Part shown: in pieces, positions 34,392-48,140 of the stretch
Layout: every line of letters starts with the position of its first letter
Position numbering within the stretch: position 1 is the stretch's first letter
NCBI GenBank assembly: GCA_014281115.1
Contig: JACONQ010000012.1
Span: 2,170,001-2,234,000, forward strand
Source of the DNA: Laburnicola sp. R22_1
Lineage: Eukaryota > Ascomycota > Dothideomycetes > Pleosporales > Didymosphaeriaceae
Direction of reading: 5' to 3'
DNA length: 64,000 nt
Notes under the pieces: model-generated
The model's database searches: none
The model's input: the letters and a program-made list of their open reading frames with translations, nothing else
Told to the model about the DNA's origin: nothing
Position numbers and translations under genes: made by a program

Positions 34392-37300
34392 TCATAGGTT
34401 GACAACTCTAGAATCGTCTTGTAGGAACTGGCGACGATATCTGGCGATCTCCATGGCAATACCATCCGGATCTTTCGTGTTCTTTTGCCGCAAGTCTTTA
34501 AGCACGCTTCGCAGGCCATCGTTCCAACGTTGCCTCTCCGCGGGTGTCTTTCCAGGATTCGCCGTCCCGAGCTGAACTAATAGCTTCTCACCTAGATGAA
34601 GTGTCCATGTTAGTCTGCGTACGAGGGGGTGGCTAGGTACCAAACGAAGTTGAGGCCGCTGCCGGAAACGCACCGGTAATGTTCATATCCTGGAAATGCT
34701 GGAGTGTGCACTGTTGATCATCGCAAGCAGCGCCATCAGCCTCGGCCGGGCAAAGCGGTTTATCTTTGTCAATTTGGTGACTAAAAGTCAACGATAAGAA
34801 ACCGCCAGTGACATCTTGCGCATAGTTCGGGTGGTAACGATAGGACTTGAAAAGCTTGAGGGGACTCTCGTAGGGGGTGAACCTTGGTGCACTAGCTGCA
34901 ACAACCGCCTCCGCCTTTACGTCCTGCGCATCGTTAGGCGGGTTTTCATAGAATGGAACTACATACTGATGTTTGAGGAAGCGATGCCACCGCTGAACCT
35001 TCGGGTTGTAATTCTAGATGAAGATCGTTAGCGTCCGGTACGGAATGATCTGGAACTTTGCTAGATAACGTCGAGTTAGGGTTAGTAGAGTCCTCTCCGA
35101 CAGGTTCTGCTGCTGCGTCCGAATCATCCGACTCATCCGAGGATGTACAGATATCCATTTCACCCTCTTCGGCATCTTCCTCTAGTACGCTCGGCTCAAG
35201 TTCAGCAATAGGTTGGCTAGGCTGGACTTCCTGCAATGGTTGATCGACATCGGGGGGTTCATATGGATTTTCGCCCCCGTTCACAGACGACGCCGCAGAC
35301 GATGTCAAGGATGATGCCGCAGAACTGACTATGACGGCGTCCTGTTCTGTGTCTCTGACGCTTTGAGATTGAGGATATGATTGAGGCTCTTCAGGCTCAT
35401 AGGCGTCTTCGGACTCGGACATCGCCACTTCGCCATCTTCTGATGAAATGCTAGCGTCTACCACGGCCTGGGATTGATTATCTGTGGGAAGAATGGTGGC
35501 GGGCTCCGGAGAGTAGAAGTCTTCTTCATCCTCGACCGGAGTTGCAGACCTGTGGGAGTCAACCGGAATGGTAGAAGGAAGATGTCTCGACTCCTCGGAT
35601 TGCACAAGATTGTCTGGGTGCATGAGGTTGTCTTGTGCCATATTGAGAAGAGGAGCCTGGACGTCGGTCGCATTGTGTGGCACCGAAGGTAAAGCGAAAG
35701 ATGCCTTCAGTCCAGGGATGCCTGCCTGGGAAGCAGACATCCCTGCATTTGGTGGTTGTATTGAACGATGAGTAGCACTCTCGACCCCACCAACAGGCTC
35801 TTCGGGCACTGGTTCAGGTACTGTACCAGAGTTGTCTGCCACGGCGCGTGGTGCAGCGGGAAGGTCCAAGCTTGTTGCACGACGCTCGAGTTCAGCCTCC
35901 TGTTTGCGTTCAATCTCGTTCTTCTTGGCCTGAAGCTCTGCGTGTGGCATTCCCTCTGTGTCAATTCCAAGAGATTCAAGCTCTATAATAAGCCGTTGTT
36001 TATCAGCCCGCATCCTCTCCTCGTTCGCTGCGAGCAGTCGCATTTCCTCAGTGAGTCTAGCCATTTTGGCAGCGTTGTCGGCAATTTCGGCTTCCAATGC
36101 CGACGCTTTAGCCTCGATTTCTTTGCGTCGCCTCTTTGGTTCTCGGGGTACTTCTTGACTATCGCTTGCACTAGAAGGGAAAGCGGTCCCAGGCTGCTGC
36201 GGGTCTTGATCCAGAGGAGCCTGAACGCTCATGGCACTTTCTAGGGTGCGTTGACTTGGAACATCTGCTTTGTCCGCGAGCAGCTGTGCTTGTCTCTTTT
36301 GCTTTTCTAATTCTTCCCTTCTCTTCTTCTGTATAATTTCCTTCAACATAGCCTCTTTCCTCTGACTGTCCAGTAGCTCCGGATTACCTGCAGCGCTAGA
36401 TGGAGTCCCTATACCGGGCGTGCTGGCGGCAGAGACCGATGGATGGATAGATGAAGGTCTAGACGGAAGACCGATCATCATTGGGTCAGTGCCAACGTTC
36501 TGGAGACCATTCTGACGGGGGGCAACATCGGGTGGGTCGTCAGCTCGAGCGTCATCAACACTCATGTCGTCCGCAATGTCAGTCTGGATGGATGTGGTTT
36601 TTATGGGACCCGCACCAGCTTGTGCCGAACCTGTAGTTCCATGTGTCGGGACATCGGCAGTACTCGCAGGCAATGAGCGTTTGCGCTTACTAGAACCTGG
36701 AGCGGAGGGAGGTTGGGTAGGCTGCACAGTCGGAGTCGAATGGATGAACAAGCCTGGTATGCTACTAAATGGCGAAGGAGAGATAACCTGATGTCTGGAA
36801 GGATTCGAGCCGGACGGTGAGGGGTTTGGGACTGATCCGTGAGAAGCCATCAATGGAGCACTAGGAACAGATCCAGTGGTGGGGGCTTTGGAAGATGAAG
36901 AGGCTGCCGGTGAGGACGAGCCGTTCTTGAAAGCCTCGATACGCTGCATGAGTAACTCATTTTGCCACTGTGCCACTGGAACTTCGGGCGCGACTGCAGG
37001 CTTTGAAGTTGTTGACGCTGGTGGAGGAGTCTGTTGCGGCGGGGTTGTCTTGGTCCCAACATTGGCCTTGGCCTTTTTCGCTGCCTGCAAGCGCGCGATA
37101 TACTCTTTACGGTCAACCGGCGACGGGGCAGACTTAACAGGCTGACCAGGCAAGACGTCAGTATTAACCGTGGTGTTCGATCTCGAGTCGTTCGACGCAG
37201 GCGCAGCCGGATGGGCAGTAACGCTTCCTCCATTGCTCAGACCGGAGGGTGGGATGCCATTAGCTTTGGGAGGGGGAGGTACAGGTTCCGGCTCAGAGGG

Positions 37301-38216
37301 AAGGTTTAGGCTTCGGTACATATCTCTCAGAGGACCTGCATCTAACCCTTCCGCCGACAAAGCAGGGTAGCCGACATTGCCACGATGAAGCGTCCTGACA
37401 AACTCTTTTCCCTCGTCCCATGCCTGTGAGATAGTATCCGCAGCACTCAACCTAGGCACTTGTGTTGTAGATGGTGACGTAGATTGGAAGGATTGTCCTG
37501 CCGCTGGCTGCTCCGGGTTGTAGACTTCTTGCTTAGCAGTCAGGACCTTATTCTCAGCACGAGTAGTCTTTGAAGGAACCGAGCGCGGAGGCTCTGGTAG
37601 AACGATGCGACCACGACCAATGTAGGAGTCAGTGGATATGGACATGGGTTCTCCCTCGCTGACTTCCCCGTCCTCTTTGTCACTGTCGATTACGTCGGCG
37701 AGGCGCTCGTTTGGAACCGGTAGTGGATGCTGAGCCGGCTGTGCAGGCGGCGCAGGGTACGGGTTCGCTCTGGTGGCATCATGAAAAGGCGTTTGAGGCG
37801 GCTGGCTCGAGGCGTAATTGAGGCCAGGCATTGGCGGCGTAAACATGGCTCCGGGCTGCTGCAACATCATAAAAGGGAGCTGCTGCATGTCCATCTGCAT
37901 CTGATTCCACTGATCTGGCGTCGCCGGCCACGCGGCAGCTACGACCTGTCAGTGAGAATCGCTTGAGTACGTATAAGAGCGACTTACAGGGCGGGTAGTA
38001 AGGTTGGGGAGCAGTCGACGCATGCGCTTGGTAATTTAGACCAGGTATGTTCCAGGCCGGCAGCGCGGGCGGAGGCGCGTATGTGCCGGGAGGATGGCCT
38101 TGAGCGCCGGATCGAGGCTGCTGCTGGTGCCCATGTTGCTGCTGTTGCGGGGCTGGCTGGGGAGGAGCACCATGCATGTTGGCAAATGGCTGGCCGAACG
38201 ACCAGTTGGTGGCCAT
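34392..38216 (-). CDS. Red1/ZFC3H1-like zinc-finger protein (nuclear RNA surveillance)
   Basis: Relatives (fission yeast Red1, human ZFC3H1) scaffold the MTREC/PAXT complexes that feed nuclear RNA to the exosome; this role is inferred. Four exons: 37988-38216, about 35102-37938, 34674-35013 and 34392-34591, giving some 1,200 residues. Most of the protein is disordered, with a Pro/Gln-rich N-terminus. Two helical coiled-coil stretches occur at about residues 540-580 and 640-730 (KEIEAKASALEAEIADNAAK). The zinc finger lies in exon 3 after PYESPLKLFKSYRYHPNYA, with ligands in LCPAEADGAACDDQQCTLQH (C-x8-C-x5-C-x3-H). The exon 2 donor is ambiguous: GTCGGA at 35101 or GTTCCA at 35056 both keep frame with the acceptor CATCTAG at 35014. 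The start MATNWSFGQPFANM is separated by a 49-nt intron. Confidence 0.8.
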
Positions 38217-38714
38217 GTTGAGGCAGGACGGCGCGTGTCGAGGGCAGGTGCGAGTCGCGCGCTGTCGAGAGGGTGGCGGCTCCTATAAGCAGCGCATCGG
38301 GCGGCAGGTGAAGGACGAAGGGAGGGCGGCGTGGTGGTGACGAGAGGCCGTGGAATGCGATGCGCTCGTATAATTTCGAGAAGGCGGCGCGGCGTTCTGC
38401 CGTCCGGCCAGCGGCCACGTGACGAATGCGGCCCCGCGCACGGTGACGCGACTCGCGGCGTGGTTGTTAGGGGCTCGAGCGCGGCGGAGCATGTAAACAA
38501 ACCTGCAACGCCCGCCGCCGCTCCACAGCTGGCATCGCCGCCTTCACTCCGACGTCTATCCGTCGCGTCCTTGTACATAGTCGGACTGGGCGTTCCACGC
38601 ACGGCGTGTGTTCCAGTTTTCCCATTTCTCCCTCCGCACAATGCGCCTTGCGGATGCAGGAAGCCACCGTCACGCCCTCGCACCTGCCCCGACACCAACG
38701 CACACAACACCACC
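38217..38714. promoter_or_regulatory. Divergent promoter between Red1-like gene and myosin gene
   Basis: About 500 bp between two ATGs transcribed away from each other; GC-rich with CCGCCGCCGC-type words and no coding signal of its own. It must contain both promoters. Confidence 0.5.
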
Positions 38715-41700
38715 ATGAGCGCACCTGCCCCGAATGGGCCGCGGTGGCGAAACAGCCCCTTTGCGAGGAACTCAGCGTCACCATCGCCAGCGCCAACGCC
38801 CCTGGCCTCCCGTCCAAAGTCCGCCCTCGTCTCGTCCCCGCTGGCCGAACAGCAGCAGCACATCATGGGCCACGCTCGGAACCAGTCGCTCACTCAACTG
38901 AGCAGTCCTGGGCTGGTGCGCAGCGACTCGGCCCGGCTGCGCGCCAATTCGAACCGAAACAGCACACCGGTCGGTACTTTTGCGCCTCCATTCATAGCGG
39001 ACGGCTCCCAGGACACAGCAGAAGTGCGCGGGATTGAGGGAGAGAACGACTTCTCGGGCAAGCGCTATGTTTGGTTGCGAGACCCCAAGACGGCATTCGT
39101 GCGGGGCTGGGTAGTGGAGGAACGAACAGGAGGACAACTGCTGGTTCAATGTGATAATGGCGAGCAGCACGAGGTCGATGCTGAATCGGTAGACAAGGTC
39201 AATCCGGCCAAGTTCGACAAGGCGGATGATATGGCTGAGCTCACACATCTCAACGAGCCTTCAGTCATTCACAACCTGCACATGCGCTATCAATCGGACT
39301 TGATATACGTACGTCGTACATGGTGGTCTAGGAAGCCCCGCTGACCCTCACTAGACATATTCTGGCCTATTTTTGGTTACTGTAAATCCATACTGTCCGC
39401 TCCCCATCTACTCTAGAGAGTACATCAACATGTACCGGGGGCGGGGTCGAGAAGAGACCAAGCCACATATCTTTGCAATGGCCGACGAAGCATTTCGGAA
39501 TCTTGTGGACGAAGGCGCCAACCAGAGCATATTGGTGACGTGAGTTACTTGATCGTCTCTCGAGTCCATTACTAATAAGCTGCAGCGGAGAGTCAGGTGC
39601 TGGGAAAACCGAGAATACGAAAAAGGTGATCCAGTATATTGCTGCCGTCGCAAACTCAGATACACCTCGGGCAAAGTCCGGAGGCAGGCAGCATTCCAAC
39701 CTCTCCGAACAGATCCTCCGCGCGAACCCCATCCTCGAAGCGTTCGGTAACGCCCAGACAGTGCGAAATAACAATTCCTCTCGTTTTGGCAAATTCATTA
39801 GGATTGAATTTACTCGCGCTGGACAAATTGCTGGTGCCTATATTGACTGGTATCTGTTGGAGAAATCAAGAGTTGTCCGGCTCAACGCAAACGAACGCAA
39901 TTACCATGTGTTCTACCAACTCCTCCGCGGTGCCGACCAACAGATGAAGCGGGACTTCCTTCTGAACGGCCTGGATGTCGAAGACTTCGACTACACCAAG
40001 CATGGCAATGACGCTATATCAGGTGTCTCGGATCGAGATGAATGGAATGCGCTGATCGAGGCTTTTCATGTGATGGATTTCTCGGAGAAGGAGCAGGCTT
40101 CTGTGTTGAAAACAGTTGCGGCCGTACTCCAACTTGGCAACATCAAAGCTATCAAAGAGAGCCGGCGAGCAGACCAGGCTGCCTTTGATCCCGAATCGAT
40201 CGAGCAGGCGCAAAAGGTTTGCCAGCTTCTGGGTATTCCGATGGAAGATTTCGTCAAGGCACTACTGCACCCCCGCGTGAAGGCAGGTCGAGAATGGGTA
40301 GAAAAGGTTCAAACACCCGAACAGGTCAACCTTGCCATCGACGCCTTGGCAAAGGGTATCTATGAACGGGGATTTGGTGACCTCGTGGACCGCATCAATC
40401 GTCAACTAGACCGCACAGGATCAGGTGGCGATGATTCTCACTTCATCGGTGTTCTTGACATTGCTGGTTTCGAAATCTTCGAAGAGAACTCCTTCGAGCA
40501 ACTCTGCATCAATTATACGAACGAAAAATTACAGCAGTTCTTCAATCACCACATGTTTGTTCTAGAACAGGAAGAGTACGCCCGCGAGCAGATCGAGTGG
40601 AAGTTTATTGACTTTGGACGCGACCTCCAACCGACTATCGACCTTATCGAGCTCCCCAATCCCATTGGTATCTTCTCTTGCCTAGATGAAGATAGTGTCA
40701 TGCCGAAAGCTACGGACAAGAGCTTCACCGAGAAGCTACATTCCCTTTGGGATCGCAAAAGCACGAAGTACAAGCGTTCGCTCCTCACCCAAGGTTTCAT
40801 GTTGACGCATTACGCTGCTGAAGTCGAATATTCCACGGAAGGGTGGTTGGAAAAGAACAAGGATCCTCTGAATGATAATGTCACTCGCTTGCTCGCTGCG
40901 TCCACGGATAAGCATGTCGCAAACCTCTTTGTAGACTGCGCAGACACCGATGACGACCTTGGAGGCGCTCGAAGCCGTGTCAAGAAAGGCCTTTTCCGAA
41001 CCGTGGCTCAGCGGCACAAGGAGCAACTATCTACATTAATGACGCAGCTCCATTCGACGCACCCTCACTTTGTACGTTGCATCTTGCCCAACCACAAAAA
41101 GCGGCCAAAGCAGTTCAGCGCCCCTCTAGTGCTAGATCAGTTGCGGTGCAATGGTGTGCTGGAAGGTATAAGGATTGCACGTACGGGGTTTCCCAATCGA
41201 CTTCCATTTGTTGAATTTCGTCAGCGATATGAGGTCCTCTGCAATGACCTACCCACAGGTTACCTTGAGGGTCAGGTGGCGGCCAAGATGATCTTAGAAA
41301 AACTCAACCTCGATACTGCACTCTATCGTGTCGGTATCACTAAAGTCTTCTTCCGTGCTGGTGTTCTAGCCGAATTGGAAGAGCAGCGCGATACTCTCAT
41401 CCGCGACATCATCTCCCGGTTCCAGTCAGCTGCTAGAGGCTTCATCCAACGTCGCATTGCTCACAAGCGTCTTTACCGAGCTGAAGCAACGCGAATCATC
41501 CAACGAAATTTCCAGGTCTACCTTGACCTACAATCAAACCCCTGGTGGCGGCTCTTTGTTCGTATGAGGCCTATGCTAGGTGCTACTCGACAAGCCGCCG
41601 AAGTCAAGAAGCGGGACGAGATGATCCATCAGCTGGAAGAGAAGATGCAGCAAGAAGCGGCAGACAAGCAGCGAGTAGAGGACGACCGTCGCCGAGCCGA

Positions 41701-44700
41701 GATGGACATACAGCGCATTCAAAAGACTCTAGAAAGCGAACGCGCTCTGGCTCTTGATAAGGAAGAAATTTTCAAGCGTCTTCAACTTCGCGAAACAGAG
41801 CTATCTGAGAAACTGGCCGAGGCTATTGAAGATCAAGATAAGCTTGAGGATCAGCTGGATGTACTGATGGACGCAAAGAAGAAGGCAGAAGAGCAGGCTG
41901 AGCTCTGGCGAAATGAGCTTGAGCAGGCGGGTCAAATCATTGGGAAGTTGGAAGGCGAGAAGCAAGACCTCGAAGACCAACTGACGAAGCTGGATCAACA
42001 ATTGCTGGAATTGGAGAATGCAAAATCCGAACGCAGCCAGGCGGAGGAGACTTTGAATCAAGAGGTCAAGATGTTAAAGAGTCACCTCTCCTTGAAAGAG
42101 CGGAAACTCCATGACCTCGAAGCAAAGCTTTTAAAGACTGACCAGGATTTGGACATCAAGCTTGCGGCTTCAACCAAGGATTTACAAGCTACGAAGAAGC
42201 AGGTCAAAGAGTTGCTCGACGAGAACCGCCAAATACGCCAACAAATCGCCGATCTCTCGTCGACATCGACAAGTTACGAGGATTTGATTCGGCGAAAAGA
42301 AAGCGAACTGGCGATTCTCAAGACAGACTTGAAGAACTACGAATCTGATCGCAAAATCTTCGACAGTGAGAAACGAACCTTGGCGACAAAACACGATGAT
42401 TTGCAAAGCCGTCTGCGGGATGCAAAAGCAGAACTAGACGCCGTGCGTTCGCAAAAGCTGCAGCTCGAACGTGAAGCAGCGGATGCTAAACGCTTGCTGG
42501 AGGAAAAGATTTCCGAAGACACTAAGTCCGGTGAAGGAAGAAAGCTTCTTGAGGAGCAAATAGAAGGCCTGAAGAACCAGCTTTTCGAGGTACAGCGTGA
42601 GCTTAGTCGCGAGAGACAGTCCCGCGACGATGTTGAAATGCTTGGCGAGCACAAGTATGACACGCTGAAACGCGATTACGATGCCCTGAACGAGTCCAAA
42701 ATCACCATCGAGAAGGAGATGTACGTTCAACAAGATGTACTTCGCAGGACCACCGAATCCCGGGTTCTAGCCGAGAAGGAGCGGAAAGATTACCAGACGG
42801 AACTTCGTAGTCTTCGCGAGAAGTACCTGCAGCTGCAGGAGGAGAAGTTGGACGCCGACGCAGCGGCAGAACGCACACAGAGCAGGCTAGCGATAGAGCG
42901 ACAAGCGGCCCAACAGAAGGAACTTGAGGCAAAAGACCAACAGCTGGATCAGCTGGAGACCGAGAGGAATGACCTCGCCGAACAGGTACATAGCCTAACA
43001 CAGATGCTGGCCGACTCAGACTCCTTCAAGCTCCGGAATGATCAACAAAAGGAACGCCTCGAACGTGAACTTGTCACGATAAAGGGCCGTCTGATTGCAT
43101 CCGAAAACGACAACCGAGCCTTGCTGAACAAGCTTCAACAGAAGAATTTGGATATCGCTCGATCAAACTCTCGAGCTGGTGACTCTCAACGTTCGCGCAT
43201 CACGCAGCTCACAGCCGAGAAGAGCAAGACCGAGGAGGAGAACAAGCATCTCGCTCACCAGCTGCAGGACGCTCAACTAACAATTGCTTCGCTTGAAAAG
43301 CAAAAAGAGAAGCTTTCACTGAGTCTCGAGGACCTCAATCACGAAATCACAAGGGAGCACAAGACTAGCCGAAACGCAGAGAAGACATCTTCCACCATCG
43401 GACTCCAATTGGCAGAGCTGAACCGAAAGCTCGAGACTGAGAGGCAACTGCGAACTCAAGCACAGGCAAACACACGTGCAGCTCAATCATCTTTGGACAA
43501 CAGCAATACCGAGCTAGAAGAATGCCGCAATCAGCTAGTGCTTCTTCGGAAGGTGTTCAATCCTGAAGCCGACGATCTTGCTATCACCTACGAAGGCGCG
43601 AAACCCGACATATCTCGGGCGATTGATATTGCTGAACGCTTGGAAGCTGCCACCCAAGCACTACGCGTGGCGACCGAACGCTACTCTCGAGCTGAAGCTC
43701 AGTTGGATGAACTGCGTAATAGGCATGAAGATGAGCTTATCGAAATGGACACGCGTCATGCTAACTCAAAACGTGCTCTATTAGAGGAGATGAATAGCAG
43801 TCAAATCAATCAAATGAGCACTCGCCGGTCACCAACACACCAACGCAAGGATAGCGAGACTCGTAAACCATTCTCACGGACGAACACGCCAACGAATCAG
43901 AGACATATCAGCGACGCTACAAACAACTCTGCGCGATCGGACCGTACTGTTGACACCGTCGTCCTTAACAACCGGATGGATCTTGCCGCAGAGCTAGAGC
44001 TTGTTCAAAATCAATTGCAGATGTCGGAAATGCGCAATAGGCACATCCAGAGTCAGCTTGATCGATCACCGGTTCGGAATGGGTGGCAGGATGATAGTCC
44101 TTCTGTTCGACGTGTCCAGAAGCTTGAACGCGAGAACTATCGTCTTCATGACATGCTCGACGACTCAGCGAAGAAAGTCTCCTCGCTTGAGCATAGCTTA
44201 CGGTCCGGGGAGCTGTCGTACAAGGAGGTGCAGACCAAATCGCATGAAGAACTCTTCGATCTTTTGACCTCTCAAGAACAGTCCAGAAAATCGCTAGTCC
44301 AAGCCCACAACGCCACCGTCAATGAGCTTGCTGAAGCGAAGACCGCTTTCGACGAGATCAGACACGCCAAGGTTTCTCTCGAAGTCGAGCTTCGGAACGC
44401 GAGATCAGAACTTGATGATCTTGCGGATGAACGGGAGCAGGAGTATGCAAACCACAACCAGCTTCTCCAGGAGTTTGCTGATCTACAAATCCGACTAGAC
44501 AGCGAGACTTCCAAGCTGGTCGACGTCAATTCGAGCCTTGACTTGTACAAAAATCGTTCAGATGAATACTTCAGCAAACTGGAGCAGGCCGAAATCGCTG
44601 TACTGAAGGCTTCTCGGGCTGAGCAGTTTGCTAAGACCCAAGCTCGCGAGGCCGAGGAAACATGCGCATCGATCATGGCAGAGCGTAAACAGCTGGACGG

Positions 44701-46133
44701 CATGGTCGAGGACCTGCAGCGACAGGTGCAGCAACACGAGGAACGCGTGGAAGATCTTTCTACCGATCTCGAGAGTGCTCTACAAGCGAAGAAGCGTCTG
44801 CAGAATGAGCTTGAGGACTATCGAAACCAACGTGAGCACGATCTTGAGGATACAGAGACTTCTATCGAGCAGACCCGGAAGAAGTATCAGACTGAATTAT
44901 CCACGATGACCCATGAACTCGACCTGGAGCGCGAGAACGTTATCTTCATCCGCGAAGAGAATGGCCGCCTTCGAGAAGAGATAGAGGAATTGAGGAACAA
45001 ATGGGATGATGAAGTTCTCAACTCGTCAACTTGGGCCAAGGAGAAGAGCAGGCTTGAGATGACGCTTCAAGACATTTCTAACTCTCGCGACGAGGCGGCC
45101 AACGCCCACAACGAGGCGCAATCTAAGATCGTAAGCCTGCTTTCGCAGGTCCGCACCCTCCACACTAACGTCGATGATATTGCGGCTGAACGGGATTCCG
45201 CCATCGAGGAAAAGAGACGGCTCGAAGTCCGCCTCCAAGAAGCAGCTAACACGCTCGAGGATTTATCGCACTCAGAGTCGCCAGCTATGCGTAATGCTGC
45301 CACCTACGACCGTGAGTTGCTTGAGCTCAAATCTGGCCTTGCTCAACAGGAAGACATTGCTGCCGCTGCCGTTGGGAAAATGAGACGCGCCGAGGCACTC
45401 GCGCAAGAAATCCAAAAGGATATCGTTTCTGAGAGGGAAGCTAATGTCCAATTGCACAAGGAAAAGGCGGCCGTGGAAAAGAACTTAAAGGATCTCCAGC
45501 TTCGACTCGTCGATTTGGAGACCAAAGGATACAGTGGTTCAGCAGGCAAGGACGTGAGGTTCTTGCATGGTCGCATACAGGAGGTAAGTCATGGCTTTCT
45601 TGCATGGTAGACCCAACGTGCTAACAAGCATTCAGCTCGAAAAAGCTCTCGAAACCTCCGAATCGACGCGTCTCACCGAATCTCGTAGCGTTCGCAACGT
45701 GGACCGAACGGTTAAGGACCTACAGAATCAGATCGAACGTCGCGAAAAGCAGAATCTTTCTGTTGTGGAAGATCTGAATAAGGCGCGGGACAAGATCTCC
45801 AATCTCCTCTCTACTATCGACGAGCTCCAGTCCTCCGACTCGACCAACCACCTCGCTGCCAAACGCGCTGAGCGTGACCTTCGCGAGGAGAAAGAGAAAA
45901 CGCTTCGTCTCGAACGGGAGCTCGAAGGCTGGAAAGGTCTTCGTGTCGAGCGTCGCAGCGCACTCGGTGTTCCAGGCACGGGTAGCGAAGCTGGCGAAAA
46001 TCGCAGCCGTCGCGGGTCGTCTATCGGCCTATTGATGGGGGAGATGGGGGAGATGGCGGCCAATGAAAAGGGAAAGGCGGGGAGTCTGCGTGGTAATCTT
46101 CGACGCATCTCCGGTCAGAAAGGTTTTTTATAG
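38715..46133 (+). CDS. myoB: Class II myosin heavy chain (cytokinesis/septation)
   Basis: Conventional myosin of the contractile actin ring at septa. Exons 38715-39308, 39355-39539, 39586-45583 and 45636-46133 are separated by 46-52 nt introns and give about 2,424 residues, the normal length for filamentous-ascomycete myosin II. In order: a disordered Ser/Pro-rich N-terminus; an N-terminal SH3-like fold (KRYVWLRDPKTAFVRGWVVE); a motor domain with P-loop GESGAGKT (about residue 261, just after intron 2), switch I NNNSSRFGKF, switch II DIAGFEIFEENSFEQLCINY, and HFVRCILPNHKKRP; a neck IQ-like segment (FQSAARGFIQRRIAHKR, about residue 870); then some 1,400 residues of coiled-coil tail with a Ser/Thr-rich hinge near SSQINQMSTRRSPTHQRK. 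All nucleotide-binding motifs are intact. Confidence 0.97.
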
Positions 46134-46780
46134 TAGGTGGGACCTCCCTAGTGCAAGGGCTGAAGAGGTCCGGACACCTGAATCCAACTGTTGAAGGTAT
46201 GATTGAACGGGAGGATGAGGACGGTGATGACCAAACACTGGTCGAGGAAGTAGTAGAAAAGGAGATTGAGATTACGGATGACGAGAACAGCGATCTTGAT
46301 GGGCAGGATGATGGGTGTGGTATAAAGAGGAAGACTATCAGGGTTATAATTAGGTCCAGGGCGTTCTTGTAGGTGGTCTATGAGGAACGAGGCATGTTGG
46401 GCGGACAGGCAGTATAACAGCCTCATCGTTCTTGGAGTTTGGGGATCTACCGTGGTCGGTAGGGTGCGTTTATGTAGCATTCTCGGCGTACTTTGACTGG
46501 GTTGTAATAATATGGAAGGACAATGAAACGAACATGTCTACTCCACAGTTAAATTTGGGAGAATATGCATTGTTCACTGTCAACTGGTCGAATCCTTGGA
46601 AAGGACGACATTTAGCCTCTACCTCCCAGCTAACATCCTGGCCAATTTACGTTGTTCACGGTCAGCATGCCAGAGATCTGGAAAGAACCACTATCTCCCG
46701 TCCAGTACTTAAATACTTCCCTGGTTCACACGCATAACATATCGAAGATCTTCTCAACCACAACCGACAAGACCTCTACC
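46134..46780. other. Intergenic between myosin and F-box genes
   Basis: No gene seen. Acidic-coding frames directly after the myosin stop have no domain. The final 100 bases are the leader of the F-box gene. Confidence 0.4.
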
Positions 46781-47830
46781 ATGGCGATTATTACGGCACT
46801 CCCCACCGAGATTCTCTCGCAAATCACAATCATCGTGCGTGACGAGGCCGAGTCGCCTCAACAAGCGTTGGCTGATCTTTCACTAGTAAGTATCCTCAAG
46901 ACATATAATTCAACCTCCACTAACATATATATATAGGCTTCTCGTTGTTTCACAAACATTGCTCAAGCGCTCCTCTACGAATCGCCCAAAGTGTCGGAAG
47001 CCAACATCCCAGCCTTTCTCCGCAGCGTACTCACCCTCTCGAAAGCCGGACCGCGGATCAAGAAGCTGGATCTCGACTTTGCCGATCGTGCGTCTCCTCC
47101 TTTTAAGATTCCTAAATTGGTGAATGTCACGGAGCTTACACTGCGGTTGAATACGCATGTGTTGTCTGCGACGCAGAAGCAGTACGATACACTGAGCAAA
47201 TTCTTGAAAGCGTTTCCGAACCTGAAAGAGCTCGACTTGTACATGACGTACATCGAGTGTGAAGGATGCGAAGACGTATACAGTGAGATATGCGCAGCGA
47301 ACCTCGCACGCGACGATCCCACTTTCCAGACGCTCATTACCCGACTCCGAGGCGCAATGAGCACCCTAGAGTGTCTTATTATCGAGCCACGCTCAAGGAA
47401 ACGTTTCGGTCAGTCCCAGCACTGGGAGGTGTATCCACCGGTATCGATTCACGATTACAATATGCGGGGGTTTTCACGGCTCAAGAAACTGTTCGTTCCA
47501 AGCGGGTACCTTATTCCTACCCAACGTAGACCCGGTGACCACCCTCTGAGGGCTGACATACCGGCCGAAGACATGCTCCCACGCAGTCTCGAGCGTCTGA
47601 GTATCCTGGGTCTTCCCTTACTGACGGGAGGTTGGCTACATAATACGTTGGGCGTGAAGGGACAATGCTTTCCGAGCCTGAAAGTAGTCAGGGTGTTCGA
47701 GAATGACGCTATCCGCAAGGATTTCCCGTCGCATGCGCATGAGATTGTGGGTTATACGGAGGAGTGGCTATGTAGTGCTGGGGTTGAGGTCTCGGTCAAG
47801 TGGATCAAGGTCTCTAGTTCATATACATGA
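46781..47830 (+). CDS. F-box-like protein
   Basis: Two exons, 46781-46885 and 46937-47830, joined by a 51-nt intron ending in a TATATATAG acceptor, give 332 residues. The N-terminus reads ITALPTEILSQITIIV, a typical fungal F-box start, and the spliced continuation LSLASRCFTNIAQALLYES completes the F-box pattern that would bind Skp1 in an SCF ubiquitin ligase. The rest contains leucine-rich-repeat-like segments (IKKLDLDF, VTELTLRLN, LKELDLYM, LERLSILGLPLL) spaced like a short LRR solenoid, as in many fungal F-box proteins. The substrate is unknown. Its 5' leader contains CACAACC-type words. Confidence 0.7.
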
Positions 47831-48140
47831 TGGTGAGTTGAATACATGGATCACATCTGCTTGTGGATATATGACGGAAATGCATGGGACAGGATATCTC
47901 GATATCGAGTATGGTATTTTATTAAAGTAGCTTCATAGCTAATAGGTTGTCTCTTGTTCTGGGTATCTTAACATAAATGGAAGGTTGTAGTCTCGCATAA
48001 GTACGCCCGAGCGGATCAAAGCTCCAGTGTAGTCTTGACAGACCCAAGTGTACGACAAGCAAATGTCCTGTCTGCATCGTATCTCCCCGGGTAGCTGCCC
48101 ATGTTGTTTATCACTATGCCTATTGCGCCGCCTCACCGTC
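47831..48140. other. Convergent intergenic
   Basis: About 310 bp between the 3' ends of the F-box gene and the J-protein gene. No gene; presumably shared terminator sequences. Confidence 0.4.

Noticed and set aside
35070..35082. TTAGGGTTAG, telomere-like
   Set aside because: Fewer than two units, inside the Red1-like gene; chance.
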